This document shows, one piece after another, positions 25,719 to 33,140 of a stretch of 64,000 bases of DNA. The stretch is taken from positions 589,942-653,941 of the forward strand of contig NZ_JADLQL010000004.1 of assembly GCF_015477805.1 (NCBI RefSeq), read 5' to 3'. The position numbers and the translations under genes are program-made. Origin of the DNA: Nocardia flavorosea (GTDB lineage Bacteria > Actinomycetota > Actinomycetes > Mycobacteriales > Mycobacteriaceae). The notes beneath the pieces were generated by a model. That model ran no database searches. It worked only from the letters and a program-made list of their open reading frames with translations, and was not told the origin of the DNA. Position 1 is the first letter of the stretch, and each line of letters starts with the position of its first letter.

Positions 25719-26588
25719 CTATCCCGTGAAGCTGATCGCCGAGTTGAATCCCCACAGCACGAGCGTCAGGACCATGTCGAGGGCGATGATGGCGACGAAA
25801 CTGGCACGTACCGCACGGCCCGAGGCGATACCGACACCTTCGGGCCCGCCGGTGGCGAAGAATCCGTAATAGCTGTGCACGCAGATCACCACGATGCCGA
25901 ACACCGCGACCTTCACCGTGGCCGCGATGATGTCGAATCCGGCGATGAACTGGAAGAAATAGTGGTCGTAGACCCCGGCGGACTGGCCGTGCACCAGGGT
26001 GATCAGGCCGCGGCAGGCGAAGTAGGAGCCGATCAGCGCGATCAGGAAGGTCGGCACGATCGCGATGGCTCCGGCGATGACGCGGGTGGTCACCACGAAG
26101 GGCACCGACCGCAGTCCCAGCGCTTCGATGGCGTCGATCTCTTCCGAGATCCGCATCGACCCGATCTCCGCGGTGATCCGGCACCCCGCCTGCGCGGCGA
26201 AACCCACCGCGGCCGCGATCGGCGCCAGCTCCCGCGTGGTCGCGAAGGCGGATACGATCCCGGTGACCGGTCCCATCCCGAGCATGTCCAGAGTGGCGAA
26301 GGATTCGACCCCGATCGACGCACCGATCACGAGCCCGAGCACGATCATCATGGGCACGGTCCCGCCGCCGACGATCACCGAGCCGCGCCCCCACGTCATA
26401 TTCGTGATGATCCGCAGCGTTTCGCCACGGTAGCGACGCAGCGCCAGCGGAATCGACGACAGCACCTGCCAGCAGAACACGACGGCGAAACCGAGTGAAT
26501 CCACCGCGCCCAGGATCCGGCTGCCGCGGCGGAAGTACCGCGCGAGGAATCCGAGCCCCTTGGGGGTGTACGAGGTCGCCGCCATCAC
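25719..26588 (-). CDS. yrbEB: YrbE family ABC transporter permease, position B
   Basis: This is a 289-aa MlaE/YrbE-type permease with about six hydrophobic segments. The conserved MlaE core is visible: FATTRELAPIAAAVGFAAQAG, the EEIDAIEALGLRSVPFVV cytosolic loop, and YFACRGLITLVHG. It forms the inner-membrane channel with YrbEA and is powered by an MceG-type ATPase encoded elsewhere, since none is in this window. It overlaps the yrbEA stop by four bases. Confidence 0.93.
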   Translation of the reverse strand: MMAATSYTPKGLGFLARYFRRGSRILGAVDSLGFAVVFCWQVLSSIPLALRRYRGETLRIITNMTWGRGSVIVGGGTVPMMIVLGLVIGASIGVESFATLDMLGMGPVTGIVSAFATTRELAPIAAAVGFAAQAGCRITAEIGSMRISEEIDAIEALGLRSVPFVVTTRVIAGAIAIVPTFLIALIGSYFACRGLITLVHGQSAGVYDHYFFQFIAGFDIIAATVKVAVFGIVVICVHSYYGFFATGGPEGVGIASGRAVRASFVAIIALDMVLTLVLWGFNSAISFTG

Positions 26589-27481
26589 GCCAGCCTGGTG
26601 GGCAGGAACATGGCGGTCACCTGGGTCATGACCAGGTTGACGATCACGATGGCGACGATCGAGAGCACCACCGCGGCGTTCACCGCATCAGCAACCCCGC
26701 GTGGGCCTCCCTTGGCTTCCAGCCCGCGCTGGCAGGCGATGATCACCACGAGGAAGCCGAAGATCACCGCCTTGAGCAGTGAAACCCACACATCGGCGGC
26801 GGTGGTGAAGGAGCCGAACGCGGCCCAGTACGAGCCGGGCGTGACACCTTGCCCGCCGATGGCCACCAGATAGCCGGCGACGATCCCGACGAAGATCACC
26901 AGGATGTTCAGCAGCGGCGCGACCAGCAGCATCGCTACCATGCGCGGGATCACCAGCCGGTGCACTGGGCTGATCCCCATGGTGTGCAGGGCGTCGATCT
27001 CCTCGCGGATGGTGCGGGCGCCGAGGTCGGCCGCGATCGCCGCGGCGCCCGCGCCGCCGAGCAGGAAGCCGGTGGCCAGGGGCGCGCCCTGTTTGATCAC
27101 TCCGAGCCCGCCGGTGGCGCCGATCAGCGAATCGGCGCCGAGGTTGTGGATCAGGTTGCCGACCTGGACCGAGACGATCACGCCGAACGGTACCGCCATC
27201 AGGATGGCCGGGAAGGCAGTGACCGTCACCAGCCGCCACGCCTGCACCAGCATTTCCTGCCATTGGAAGCGGCCGCGGGCGAGATCGGAGACCGCGCCGC
27301 CGACCGATTCCCGGGCCATCCCGACGCCTCGGCCGAAGGTACGTACCGAGGACACGATGGTGCCCGAGAAATTCTTGCCGACGATTTCCCGCGCGGTTTC
27401 GGTCCGGCGAGTGGGTTGCGGTCCGGCGGGGCCGGCGGGCCGGTCCGTATCGATAGCCGCGGGATGGCTCTCGGGAGTCAT
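26585..27481 (-). CDS. yrbEA: YrbE family ABC transporter permease, position A
   Basis: This is a 298-aa MlaE/YrbE permease, the first gene of the mce operon. The MlaE core shows PLATGFLLGGAGAAAIAADL, RTIREEIDALHTMGISPVHR and the C-terminal membrane segments. About 60 residues at the N-terminus are an extra hydrophilic extension (TPESHPAAIDTDRPAGPAGP onward) not needed for the fold, so a later start is possible, but no better ribosome-binding site was seen. The upstream region is shared with the divergent PhoU-like gene and carries a KstR-like palindrome. Confidence 0.92.
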   Translation of the reverse strand: MTPESHPAAIDTDRPAGPAGPQPTRRTETAREIVGKNFSGTIVSSVRTFGRGVGMARESVGGAVSDLARGRFQWQEMLVQAWRLVTVTAFPAILMAVPFGVIVSVQVGNLIHNLGADSLIGATGGLGVIKQGAPLATGFLLGGAGAAAIAADLGARTIREEIDALHTMGISPVHRLVIPRMVAMLLVAPLLNILVIFVGIVAGYLVAIGGQGVTPGSYWAAFGSFTTAADVWVSLLKAVIFGFLVVIIACQRGLEAKGGPRGVADAVNAAVVLSIVAIVIVNLVMTQVTAMFLPTRLA

Positions 27482-27823
27482 CGCCGAGATCCGTACACCG
27501 CCACGGGGGCACGCAATGTTGTGAAGTTCATGCGCTCAATCTCTCCGGTCCGGCATCGATGCCAATGGAGAGCAAGCTAATCGTTACTAGAGGTGACAAA
27601 CAAATTTGCGGCAGTGTGACAGTGGCCACGAAAAAACACCGCTACGCATAGCCAACCACCGATTGTGTATCACGCCACCTGAACGTTTGCGGTGAATGAG
27701 AACAGGTTCTACCAAATTTACATCGTGCGAAGCGCGCCCGTCCCGACCGGCCAACGCGCGAACTCGCACACGGAATAAGCGGATCATTCGACCGATGTCG
27801 GCCCAATGGGCGACAATTCCCCC
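27482..27823. other. Divergent promoter region of mce operon and PhoU-like gene
   Basis: These 342 bases are clearly less GC-rich than the surroundings, as expected of a regulatory region. They hold the palindrome described at 27698-27711. No confident -10/-35 pairs can be assigned by eye, and no RNA gene or coding frame is supported. Confidence 0.6.
27698..27711. promoter_or_regulatory. KstR-like operator
   Basis: The sequence GAGAACAGGTTCTA matches seven of the eight fixed positions of the KstR motif TnnAACnnGTTnnA, with AGAAC and GTTCT as perfect arms. KstR is the TetR repressor of cholesterol catabolism genes in mycolic-acid actinobacteria and controls mce4 in mycobacteria. The site lies about 215 bases upstream of yrbEA and 113 bases upstream of the PhoU-like start. 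Binding is inferred. Confidence 0.5.
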
Positions 27824-28489
27824 GTGCGAACTCAGTTCACCAACGAGCTCGTCGCGTTGACCGCGGATCTGACGCAGATGTGCCGCATCACCCACGAGGC
27901 GGCCGAACGCATGACCGACGCCCTCGTCGAGGCCGACCTCACCGCGACCTACGAGGTCTTCGCCCTCGACGAACGTCTACAGGCCATGTACAGCGCCTGC
28001 GAGGCCCGCACCGTTGTCCTGCTGGCACTCCAGGCGCCGGTGGCGCGGGATCTGCGCCATGTGGTCACCGCAATCCAGATCGCCGGCGAACTCTCCCGCA
28101 TCGGCCACCTGTTCAGCCGGGTTGCCGATCAGGTGTACCGCAGCCATCCCGAACCGGTCGCCGCCACAGCGGTTCTCGAACCACTCGGTGCGATGGCCCA
28201 ACTCGCCGTCGCGGCCACCGCACGGACCGAACACGCGGTCACCACCGGCCGGCACAGCGCCGCCGGCGAGGATGCGCCCGCCGCGATGCAAGCACTGAAC
28301 CAGAAGCTGCACACCGCACTGTCGAGCACCGGCGATTCCACCGATACCGCCATTGCGCTCGCCCTGGTCGGGCACCGGCTCGCGGGCAGCCTGGAGCACA
28401 CCGACCGGATAGCGCGATTGATCCACTTCCTCGATACCGGTGTACCGCCGACCGCCCAGATCGTTCCCGACGACGAGGCGGCGAGCTGA
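27824..28489 (+). CDS. PhoU-like phosphate regulator
   Basis: This 221-aa all-helical protein has two PhoU repeats. The N-terminus RTQFTNELVALTADLTQMCR and the motif EARTVVLLALQAPVARDLRH followed by VTAIQIAGELSRIGH are the conserved PhoU core (metal-binding E/D-x-x-x-D-type helices). PhoU proteins damp PhoR/PhoB-type signalling and the Pst phosphate importer. The second repeat is less regular. GTG 27824 is chosen from the family N-terminus; an in-frame ATG at 27806 is the alternative, and neither has a clear ribosome-binding site, so leaderless translation is possible. No pst genes are adjacent. Confidence 0.87.
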   Translation: MRTQFTNELVALTADLTQMCRITHEAAERMTDALVEADLTATYEVFALDERLQAMYSACEARTVVLLALQAPVARDLRHVVTAIQIAGELSRIGHLFSRVADQVYRSHPEPVAATAVLEPLGAMAQLAVAATARTEHAVTTGRHSAAGEDAPAAMQALNQKLHTALSSTGDSTDTAIALALVGHRLAGSLEHTDRIARLIHFLDTGVPPTAQIVPDDEAAS

Positions 28490-28552
28490 ACCGAGCAGTA
28501 ACCCACCCCCCGCTCGCTCCCAATTATGGGAATTCCCTATGCTTTTCACGAA

Positions 28553-28653
28553 GCGCCGGCCGGGGGAACCAGCCGGTGGCGAATTGTTCACCACACCACA
28601 CACGAGCCGGAAACCTTCCGGCCCACAGACGTCACGACGAGCACATCCGGCGC
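28553..28653 (+). ncRNA. Candidate riboswitch-like leader (ydaO/c-di-AMP-like)
   Basis: A closing stem GCGCCGG (28553-28559) pairs with CCGGCGC (28647-28653). Inside are GGGGGAACCA, then GGTGGCGAATTG. A 7-bp hairpin follows: GCCGGAA, loop ACC, TTCCGGC (28606-28622), and then CCCACAGACG. This order recalls the ydaO (c-di-AMP) riboswitch, with its GGGGAACC ... GGGGNGAAUC ... short hairpin ... CCCGACAG core. The match is partial and made from memory. In actinobacteria such leaders usually precede cell-wall hydrolases, not nucleases. Confidence 0.3.
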
Positions 28654-28766
28654 ACCGGCGACCACGGGACTCCCCCTCATCAAGCCCCGCGGCGGCGGCG
28701 CGGCGCCCGGTCCGGACAACCGGGCCGCGAATTGCGCCGGTACGCAAGCCCTCGTTCGTGGCAGGC

Positions 28767-28806
28767 CCATCCCCGAGTCGGCGCCGGCACGGCGACTCGG
28801 GGATGG
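28767..28806 (+). terminator. Strong hairpin, possible attenuator
   Basis: This is a perfect inverted repeat with 14-base arms, CCATCCCCGAGTCG and CGACTCGGGGATGG, around a 12-base loop. There is no T run after it, as is usual for actinobacterial terminators. It lies 114 bases after the candidate aptamer and 179 bases before the nuclease start. It could act as an attenuator for that gene or as a terminator for the PhoU-like gene. Confidence 0.6.
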
Positions 28807-28938
28807 TGCCGTGGACAGGCTATGCCGAATCTCACATCCGAGAGTAGCTTCGGGTTAGCTGAGCGACGGGGTAGCTTGACGCTCGGCACATCCCGGCACC
28901 TCGGCAAGGAATTTCGTTGAAGCCCAAAACATGTGAAC

Positions 28939-28969
28939 AATCGGGCGTTTCGCCCATCGGCGCCCGATT
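28939..28969 (+). promoter_or_regulatory. Hairpin beside the nuclease ribosome-binding site
   Basis: The arms AATCGGGCG and CGCCCGATT are separated by 13 bases. The 3' arm ends three bases before the GGAGGTGG ribosome-binding site of the nuclease gene, so the fold could influence translation initiation. The function is inferred from position only. Confidence 0.4.
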
Positions 28970-28984
28970 CGCGGAGGTGGCGCG

Positions 28985-29770
28985 GTGAATTCGCTACTGT
29001 CCGCACTCCCCGCCCCGGTACGCAGATTCGCGGCCGTCGCGATACCGATCCTGATCGTCATCGTCCTGGCCGGCGGCTATTTCCTCGAAGGACGCGACAG
29101 CACAACCGATCCCGCCGCCGGCGCTGCGGACGCACCGAGCGCCGCAGCGGCCGATGTGCAATCCGCGCTGGACAAACTCCCCGTCGCAGCGGAAATCGCC
29201 ATGACCGGCTACAGCCGGGAGAAGTTCCCGCACTGGGACGACAACGCCGCCGAACACGGCTTCGGCCCCGAATTCGCCCAGTACAGCAAATGCACCACCC
29301 GCGAGGTGATGATGCTGCGCGACGCCACCGGCGATGTGACCCTGGACCCGAAAACCTGCGATCTGACGATCGGCAGAGGCGGCGGCTGGCAGGACACCTA
29401 CGGTGTCATGGACGCCAAGACGGGGAAACTGAAGCCCTACAAGTTCATCACCGAATCATCCGGTGTCGACGCCGAACATATCGTCCCGCTCGCCGAAGCC
29501 TGGCGATCCGGGGCCAAGAACCTGGATACCGATACCCGCCGCCGCATCGCCAACGATGCGCAGAATCTCATCGCCTCCGACCCCTCCGCGAATCGGTCCA
29601 AAGGCGACCAGGACCCCGCCGACTATCTCCCGCCGGGAAGTTTCCGGTGCGGATATATCTCGCATTACGTGCAGGTCAAGCTAAAGTACGGCCTGAGCGT
29701 CGACAAGGACGAACAGACGGCATTGCGCACCGCCGTGGACGACTGCATAAAACGAGGTGAGTTCAAATAG
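28985..29770 (+). CDS. Membrane-anchored HNH (DUF1524) nuclease
   Basis: This is a 261-aa protein. A single hydrophobic segment near residues 15-33 (AAVAIPILIVIVLAGGYFL) would anchor or export it. The rest is the DUF1524/GmrSD C-terminal HNH domain: CTTREVMMLRDATGDV with Cys, then DAEHIVPLAEAWRSGA with the catalytic His. The closing part is NDAQNLIASDPSANRSKGDQ followed by DPADYLPP. Family members are DNases with a beta-beta-alpha-metal active site. It acts outside the membrane if the topology is right. GTG 28985 has GGAGGTGG upstream. A small gene follows after 14 bases. Confidence 0.9.
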   Translation: MNSLLSALPAPVRRFAAVAIPILIVIVLAGGYFLEGRDSTTDPAAGAADAPSAAAADVQSALDKLPVAAEIAMTGYSREKFPHWDDNAAEHGFGPEFAQYSKCTTREVMMLRDATGDVTLDPKTCDLTIGRGGGWQDTYGVMDAKTGKLKPYKFITESSGVDAEHIVPLAEAWRSGAKNLDTDTRRRIANDAQNLIASDPSANRSKGDQDPADYLPPGSFRCGYISHYVQVKLKYGLSVDKDEQTALRTAVDDCIKRGEFK

Positions 29771-29784
29771 CCGAAGTCATCGAG

Positions 29785-30030
29785 TTGCCGAACAAGACAT
29801 CGGTCATGACCCGGGAAGCCGGGACGATATCCGGTGCCCTGGATATCACCCTCGACCCCGACGGTTACGGTCTGGTCCGCTACCGGGAAACCGAGCAGTG
29901 GTACACGATCGGCAATCTCGATGACACCACCCCGCGCAGATGGCTGACCTGCGCCGAACTGGCGGAGGCCATCGCGAAGGTGAGCGGCACCCGCGACGCC
30001 GCGGGCAACACCGTTCCCTTCGAGTCCTGA
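29785..30030 (+). CDS. Small hypothetical protein downstream of HNH nuclease
   Basis: This protein of up to 81 aa was not recognised. It contains a beta-rich stretch (GALDITLDPDGYGLVRYRET and WYTIGNL), then a helix TCAELAEAIAKV. It has no signal peptide. The first available start is TTG 29785; ATG 29806 would give 74 aa. Neither has a good ribosome-binding site, so it may depend on coupling with the nuclease gene that ends 14 bases upstream. A partner or inhibitor role for the nuclease is possible but unproven. Confidence 0.6.
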   Translation: MPNKTSVMTREAGTISGALDITLDPDGYGLVRYRETEQWYTIGNLDDTTPRRWLTCAELAEAIAKVSGTRDAAGNTVPFES

Positions 30031-30035
30031 GATCC

Positions 30036-30064
30036 GGCGGCGGAGGTCACTCGCCTCCGCCGCC
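30036..30064. terminator. Bidirectional hairpin terminator
   Basis: The perfect arms GGCGGCGGAGG and CCTCCGCCGCC surround a seven-base loop. The hairpin lies between two convergent genes; its right arm is part of the last Gly-rich codons of the minus-strand gene. It probably ends transcripts from both sides. Confidence 0.65.
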
Positions 30065-30388
30065 ACCACCCCCACCGCCACAGCTGCTACCGCCGCCGCC
30101 ACCGCCACAGCCGCTACCACCACCACAACTCCCGCCCCCGTCTGCGCCGCCGCCGTCGCCGGCACCGAAATCACCGAGGGACCAAGCGCCCACGCCGACG
30201 CCACCCCGGGCCGCCGATCCCTTCCGCACACGCCGGGACCTACGACCGCGTTGCATCAGGTCCGCGGCAGTCATCACCACCAGGATCACGGAGATGATGA
30301 AAGGCCCCACGCTCCACGGCGGCCCGACGTCGACCTGCAGAACGAACCCCAGCAGGGCAGCGGCTGCGGCCATTACCGGAAACAGCAT
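30047..30388 (-). CDS. Membrane protein with Gly/Cys-rich tail
   Basis: This 113-aa protein has two N-terminal hydrophobic segments (VMAAAAALLGFVLQV and VGPFIISVILVVMTAADL) and a basic patch. Its last 40 residues are almost all Gly with regularly spaced Cys (GGGSCGGGSG, GGGSSCGGGG). Such tails occur in actinobacterial membrane proteins of unknown function and may bind metal or form a flexible surface segment. ATG 30388 has GGGAGGGA just upstream. No named family can be given for the membrane part. Confidence 0.75.
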   Translation of the reverse strand: MLFPVMAAAAALLGFVLQVDVGPPWSVGPFIISVILVVMTAADLMQRGRRSRRVRKGSAARGGVGVGAWSLGDFGAGDGGGADGGGSCGGGSGCGGGGGGSSCGGGGGGGGGE

Positions 30389-30476
30389 GATCCCTCCCGA
30401 ACCCGCGGCGATTACCGGCGATATTACGTGGCGCTGCGGTCTGCTCGGCCCGGACGGTTTCCTGCGTGGTACGCGA

Positions 30477-31661
30477 TCACACCGCCGTCTTTTCCCAGTC
30501 GATGCGGTAGCGCTGTTCGGTGCCGGCCAGTTTCTCCGGGTTCATCGTCCGCGCCATCACCGGCATGATCAGCTGCATCATCTTGCGGGCAAGGGGTCCA
30601 GGGGTTTTGCTGTGGTTGATCTTCGCGGCCCGCGCCGCCACACCCTCCACCCGCGAGCGGCGCAACCGTTCATAGGTGGCGAACGCCGTATCGAGATCGG
30701 GGATATCGCGTAGGCAGCGAGCGAGCTGGATCGCGCTCTCGATCGCCAGCGAAGCGCCTTGTCCGGAACTGTTGGACGGTGCGTGCACCGCATCCCCGAC
30801 CAGGACCATCCGGTCCCGATACCAGTGCGGCACAGGCGGCATGATGTGCAGTGCGCCGGTGACCTCCAACTGCTCCGGCGTAGTCGCCCGGGCGAGCGGG
30901 CCGCCCGGATGGTCTTCGCCGTAGGTTTCGCGCAGGATTTCCAGCCAGCGCTCCGGTCCGGTTTCGCGGGCTTCGGTCAGCGAAAGGTACTTTGCGCTGG
31001 GCAGATTCGCACCCCAGCCGATGCGGCCGTCGCCCAGCGGCCAATACAGGTAGTAGGCGCGTTTTCCGTAGGCGAAGACGATCGTTTCGGCCGGGGTCGC
31101 GATATCGCATGCGACGGTGGCGCCGAAACCGAGCATCCCGGTGAAATCCGGGCCCGGGGCGTCCGGGTCGATCAGGCGGCGCACGGTCGACCGGATCCCG
31201 TCGGCGCCGACGAGAACATCGGCGGTGGCGGTGCTGCCGTCGGCGAATCGTGCGGTGACGCCCTCGGCGGTGCGGTCGGCGGCCACCAGGCGTTTGCCGT
31301 ATTCGACCGGAACGCCGGCCGCCACGGCCCGCTCGTGCAATACCAGATGCAGTTCCCCGCGGTCGACCAGTTGCAGTGGCGGCTGGTCCGGGAGGCTGGG
31401 TGCGGGCAATAGTTTGCCGCCGACGGACAGGCACATACGGGGTACCGGCACGGCGATATCGCGGACCGCGTCGCCCGCATCGATCACATCCAGCGCGGCC
31501 ACACCGTTGGGCGCCAGCGCCAGCCCGCTGCCGATCGTGTAGGCCGGCCCCGGGTATGCCTCGTAAACGCGGGCATCGATACCCGCTTTACGCAGTGCGG
31601 TGGCCGCGACGGGCCCCGCGATTCCGCCGCCGATCACCAGGGCGGTTGCTGTTCTGGACAC
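30477..31661 (-). CDS. FAD-dependent monooxygenase
   Basis: This is a 394-aa flavoprotein hydroxylase of the PHBH/TetX-like class. It shows the FAD-binding GxGxxG region (ALVIGGGIAGPVAATALRKA), the DG motif VLVGADGIRSTVRR, and the second FAD motif GDAVHAPSNSSGQGASLAIE. It hydroxylates small, usually aromatic, substrates using NAD(P)H and O2. GTG 31661 is preferred because AAGGAG lies seven to eight bases upstream and the Rossmann strand starts immediately. The frame is open further upstream but noncoding in character. It lies downstream of a PadR regulator on the same strand. Confidence 0.92.
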   Translation of the reverse strand: MSRTATALVIGGGIAGPVAATALRKAGIDARVYEAYPGPAYTIGSGLALAPNGVAALDVIDAGDAVRDIAVPVPRMCLSVGGKLLPAPSLPDQPPLQLVDRGELHLVLHERAVAAGVPVEYGKRLVAADRTAEGVTARFADGSTATADVLVGADGIRSTVRRLIDPDAPGPDFTGMLGFGATVACDIATPAETIVFAYGKRAYYLYWPLGDGRIGWGANLPSAKYLSLTEARETGPERWLEILRETYGEDHPGGPLARATTPEQLEVTGALHIMPPVPHWYRDRMVLVGDAVHAPSNSSGQGASLAIESAIQLARCLRDIPDLDTAFATYERLRRSRVEGVAARAAKINHSKTPGPLARKMMQLIMPVMARTMNPEKLAGTEQRYRIDWEKTAV

Positions 31662-31929
31662 AGGAGGACTCCTTGTTTCGGTGCCGCCACCGGCGGCGCA
31701 GGGTTTTCGATGCCGCCCCGGCGGCGCCGGTTCGGGGCTCGCCTCGGTCGCTGCGGGACCGAGCCGAGCCCGAACTGCTTGTTTGCCGGATCGCCCCTGC
31801 GTCCGCCTCCCGGTTATCCTGTGTTCTGCCAAACTCGCGGCCGGGTGTGCGTTGCGCGGGCACGGTCCGAGACGGTTATCCGGTCCCGATGGTGGTGTTG
31901 GCGCATCACCATCGGGCCCGGTTCATGAA

Positions 31930-32580
31930 TCAGTGGTCGGTATCAGCCCCTTCCACGTATTCGCGGGCACGCGCGGTATCCACGCCGCCGCGGCTGTGCC
32001 ATGACTGCCATTCCGCCTGGCCGGGAAATGTGCCGTCGACGAGTTCGGCACGCAGGGCCCGCGTCCATTCGGCCTCTGCCTCCAGGACCGCCAGTCCGTA
32101 CTCGGTTTCGATGAGGAATAGGCGCGGCAGGCTCGCGGAGAGATCGCCGAGTTCCTTTTTCACCTGCGCGATCTGCTCTTCCAGCACCGCGAGCCGGCGG
32201 CCCAGCAGGTCCGCCACCTCGTCCGGCGGCAGCACTGCAAGGATCGACAGGCCGGCGATATAGCGGCCGCGTTCGGGCTCCGGTTCGGCGATGAGCTCCC
32301 GGGTCCAGTCCACGAGTTCGGCGCGACCGGCTCCGGTGATCCGGTAGATCACCCGTTCCGGCCGGGCGCCGTCACGTTCGCTGCCCGCCACCTCGAGGAA
32401 TCCGGCTTTGGCCAGGTTTTGCACGACCGTGTACAGCGACCCCCATTTGATGTCCATGTCCTGGTCTTTGCCGTACTCGCGCAACCGTGCGGCGATCTGG
32501 TAGCGGTGCATGGATTCGTCCTGCATCACCGCGAGCACGGCCAGCGCGAGCAGATTGCCCACCTTGCGCTTCTTCGCCAT
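31930..32580 (-). CDS. PadR family transcriptional regulator
   Basis: This is a 216-aa regulator. The PadR winged helix is visible as NLLALAVLAVMQDESMHRYQ, then DMDIKWGSLYTVVQNLAKAG and the wing ERVIYRITGAGRAELVDWTR. The C-terminal part contains a coiled-coil dimerisation helix (LLGRRLAVLEEQIAQVKKEL) and a longer tail than small PadR proteins. PadR proteins respond to phenolic compounds and drugs. The FAD monooxygenase 268 bases downstream is a plausible target. Confidence 0.92.
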   Translation of the reverse strand: MAKKRKVGNLLALAVLAVMQDESMHRYQIAARLREYGKDQDMDIKWGSLYTVVQNLAKAGFLEVAGSERDGARPERVIYRITGAGRAELVDWTRELIAEPEPERGRYIAGLSILAVLPPDEVADLLGRRLAVLEEQIAQVKKELGDLSASLPRLFLIETEYGLAVLEAEAEWTRALRAELVDGTFPGQAEWQSWHSRGGVDTARAREYVEGADTDH

Positions 32581-32748
32581 CCCGCCTCCTTACTCGTCTA
32601 CGAATATACGTGCGCGAGCATATGGAGACAAGGCGTCACCGCGCAGACCTGTCCCCCGCGCACCGAGATCATGTCCGGGCACGGCATATTCCAAGGTCGT
32701 GGATACGCCCGGTGGCCCGCCGAGTTCAGCGACGGGTAAAGGACGGCC

Positions 32749-33087
32749 TCATCGCGGGCCGTCGATCAGTTCGGCCGGAGCAGCCAGCCGCCAGGAATCG
32801 AGGATGATGGCGCGCATCTCCTCATGGTCGTCGAGCGCGGCCAGCCGGACCCGCACCCACGGGTTCCCGGTCTCATGGCCCGCGACCCAGAATTTCGCAG
32901 GTTCGGCGACCACCAATTCGTCGCGGTCGACTATCGGGCAGCGCACCGCCATCGAGGTCTCGTCTTCGGGAAGGGTGAGGAAGAGCCGGCGTTCGACCCG
33001 GAAGATCGGCATCCCCCAGGCGAACTGCTCGCTGGTTCCCGGCAGCGAAAGAGCGTAGGCGCGTACATCATCCCCGGTCGCGGTCAT
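32749..33087 (-). CDS. MmcQ/YjbR family DNA-binding protein
   Basis: This is a 112-aa protein of the YjbR (MmcQ) fold, a CyaY-like domain. Family marks are VRAYALSLPGTSEQFAWGMP, FRVERRLFLTLPEDE, and the C-terminal WVRVRLAALDDHEEM followed by SWRLAAP. Members bind DNA in some cases but the role is unclear. ATG 33087 is chosen because the fold begins at once; an in-frame start at 33123 would add 12 residues of low quality. Confidence 0.85.
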   Translation of the reverse strand: MTATGDDVRAYALSLPGTSEQFAWGMPIFRVERRLFLTLPEDETSMAVRCPIVDRDELVVAEPAKFWVAGHETGNPWVRVRLAALDDHEEMRAIILDSWRLAAPAELIDGPR

Positions 33088-33140
33088 AGACGGATTGTGC
33101 CCCGGCGCACCGACACGCCCCAACCACGCCGGCCCCGGAC

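Larger units (their letters stand above)
28490..28984 (+). other. Long structured leader/intergenic region
   Basis: These 495 bases lie between the PhoU-like stop and the HNH nuclease start, both on the plus strand. No coding frame is convincing. They contain three structured elements listed separately: a 101-base closed fold (28553-28653), a strong 14-bp hairpin (28767-28806), and a 9-bp hairpin next to the ribosome-binding site (28939-28969). This is the most RNA-like noncoding stretch in the window. Confidence 0.5.

Noticed and set aside
28526..28858. A 110-aa plus-strand open frame over the structured leader
   Set aside because: No homology recognised, low-complexity composition, and it spans both predicted RNA folds; the region reads better as noncoding RNA.
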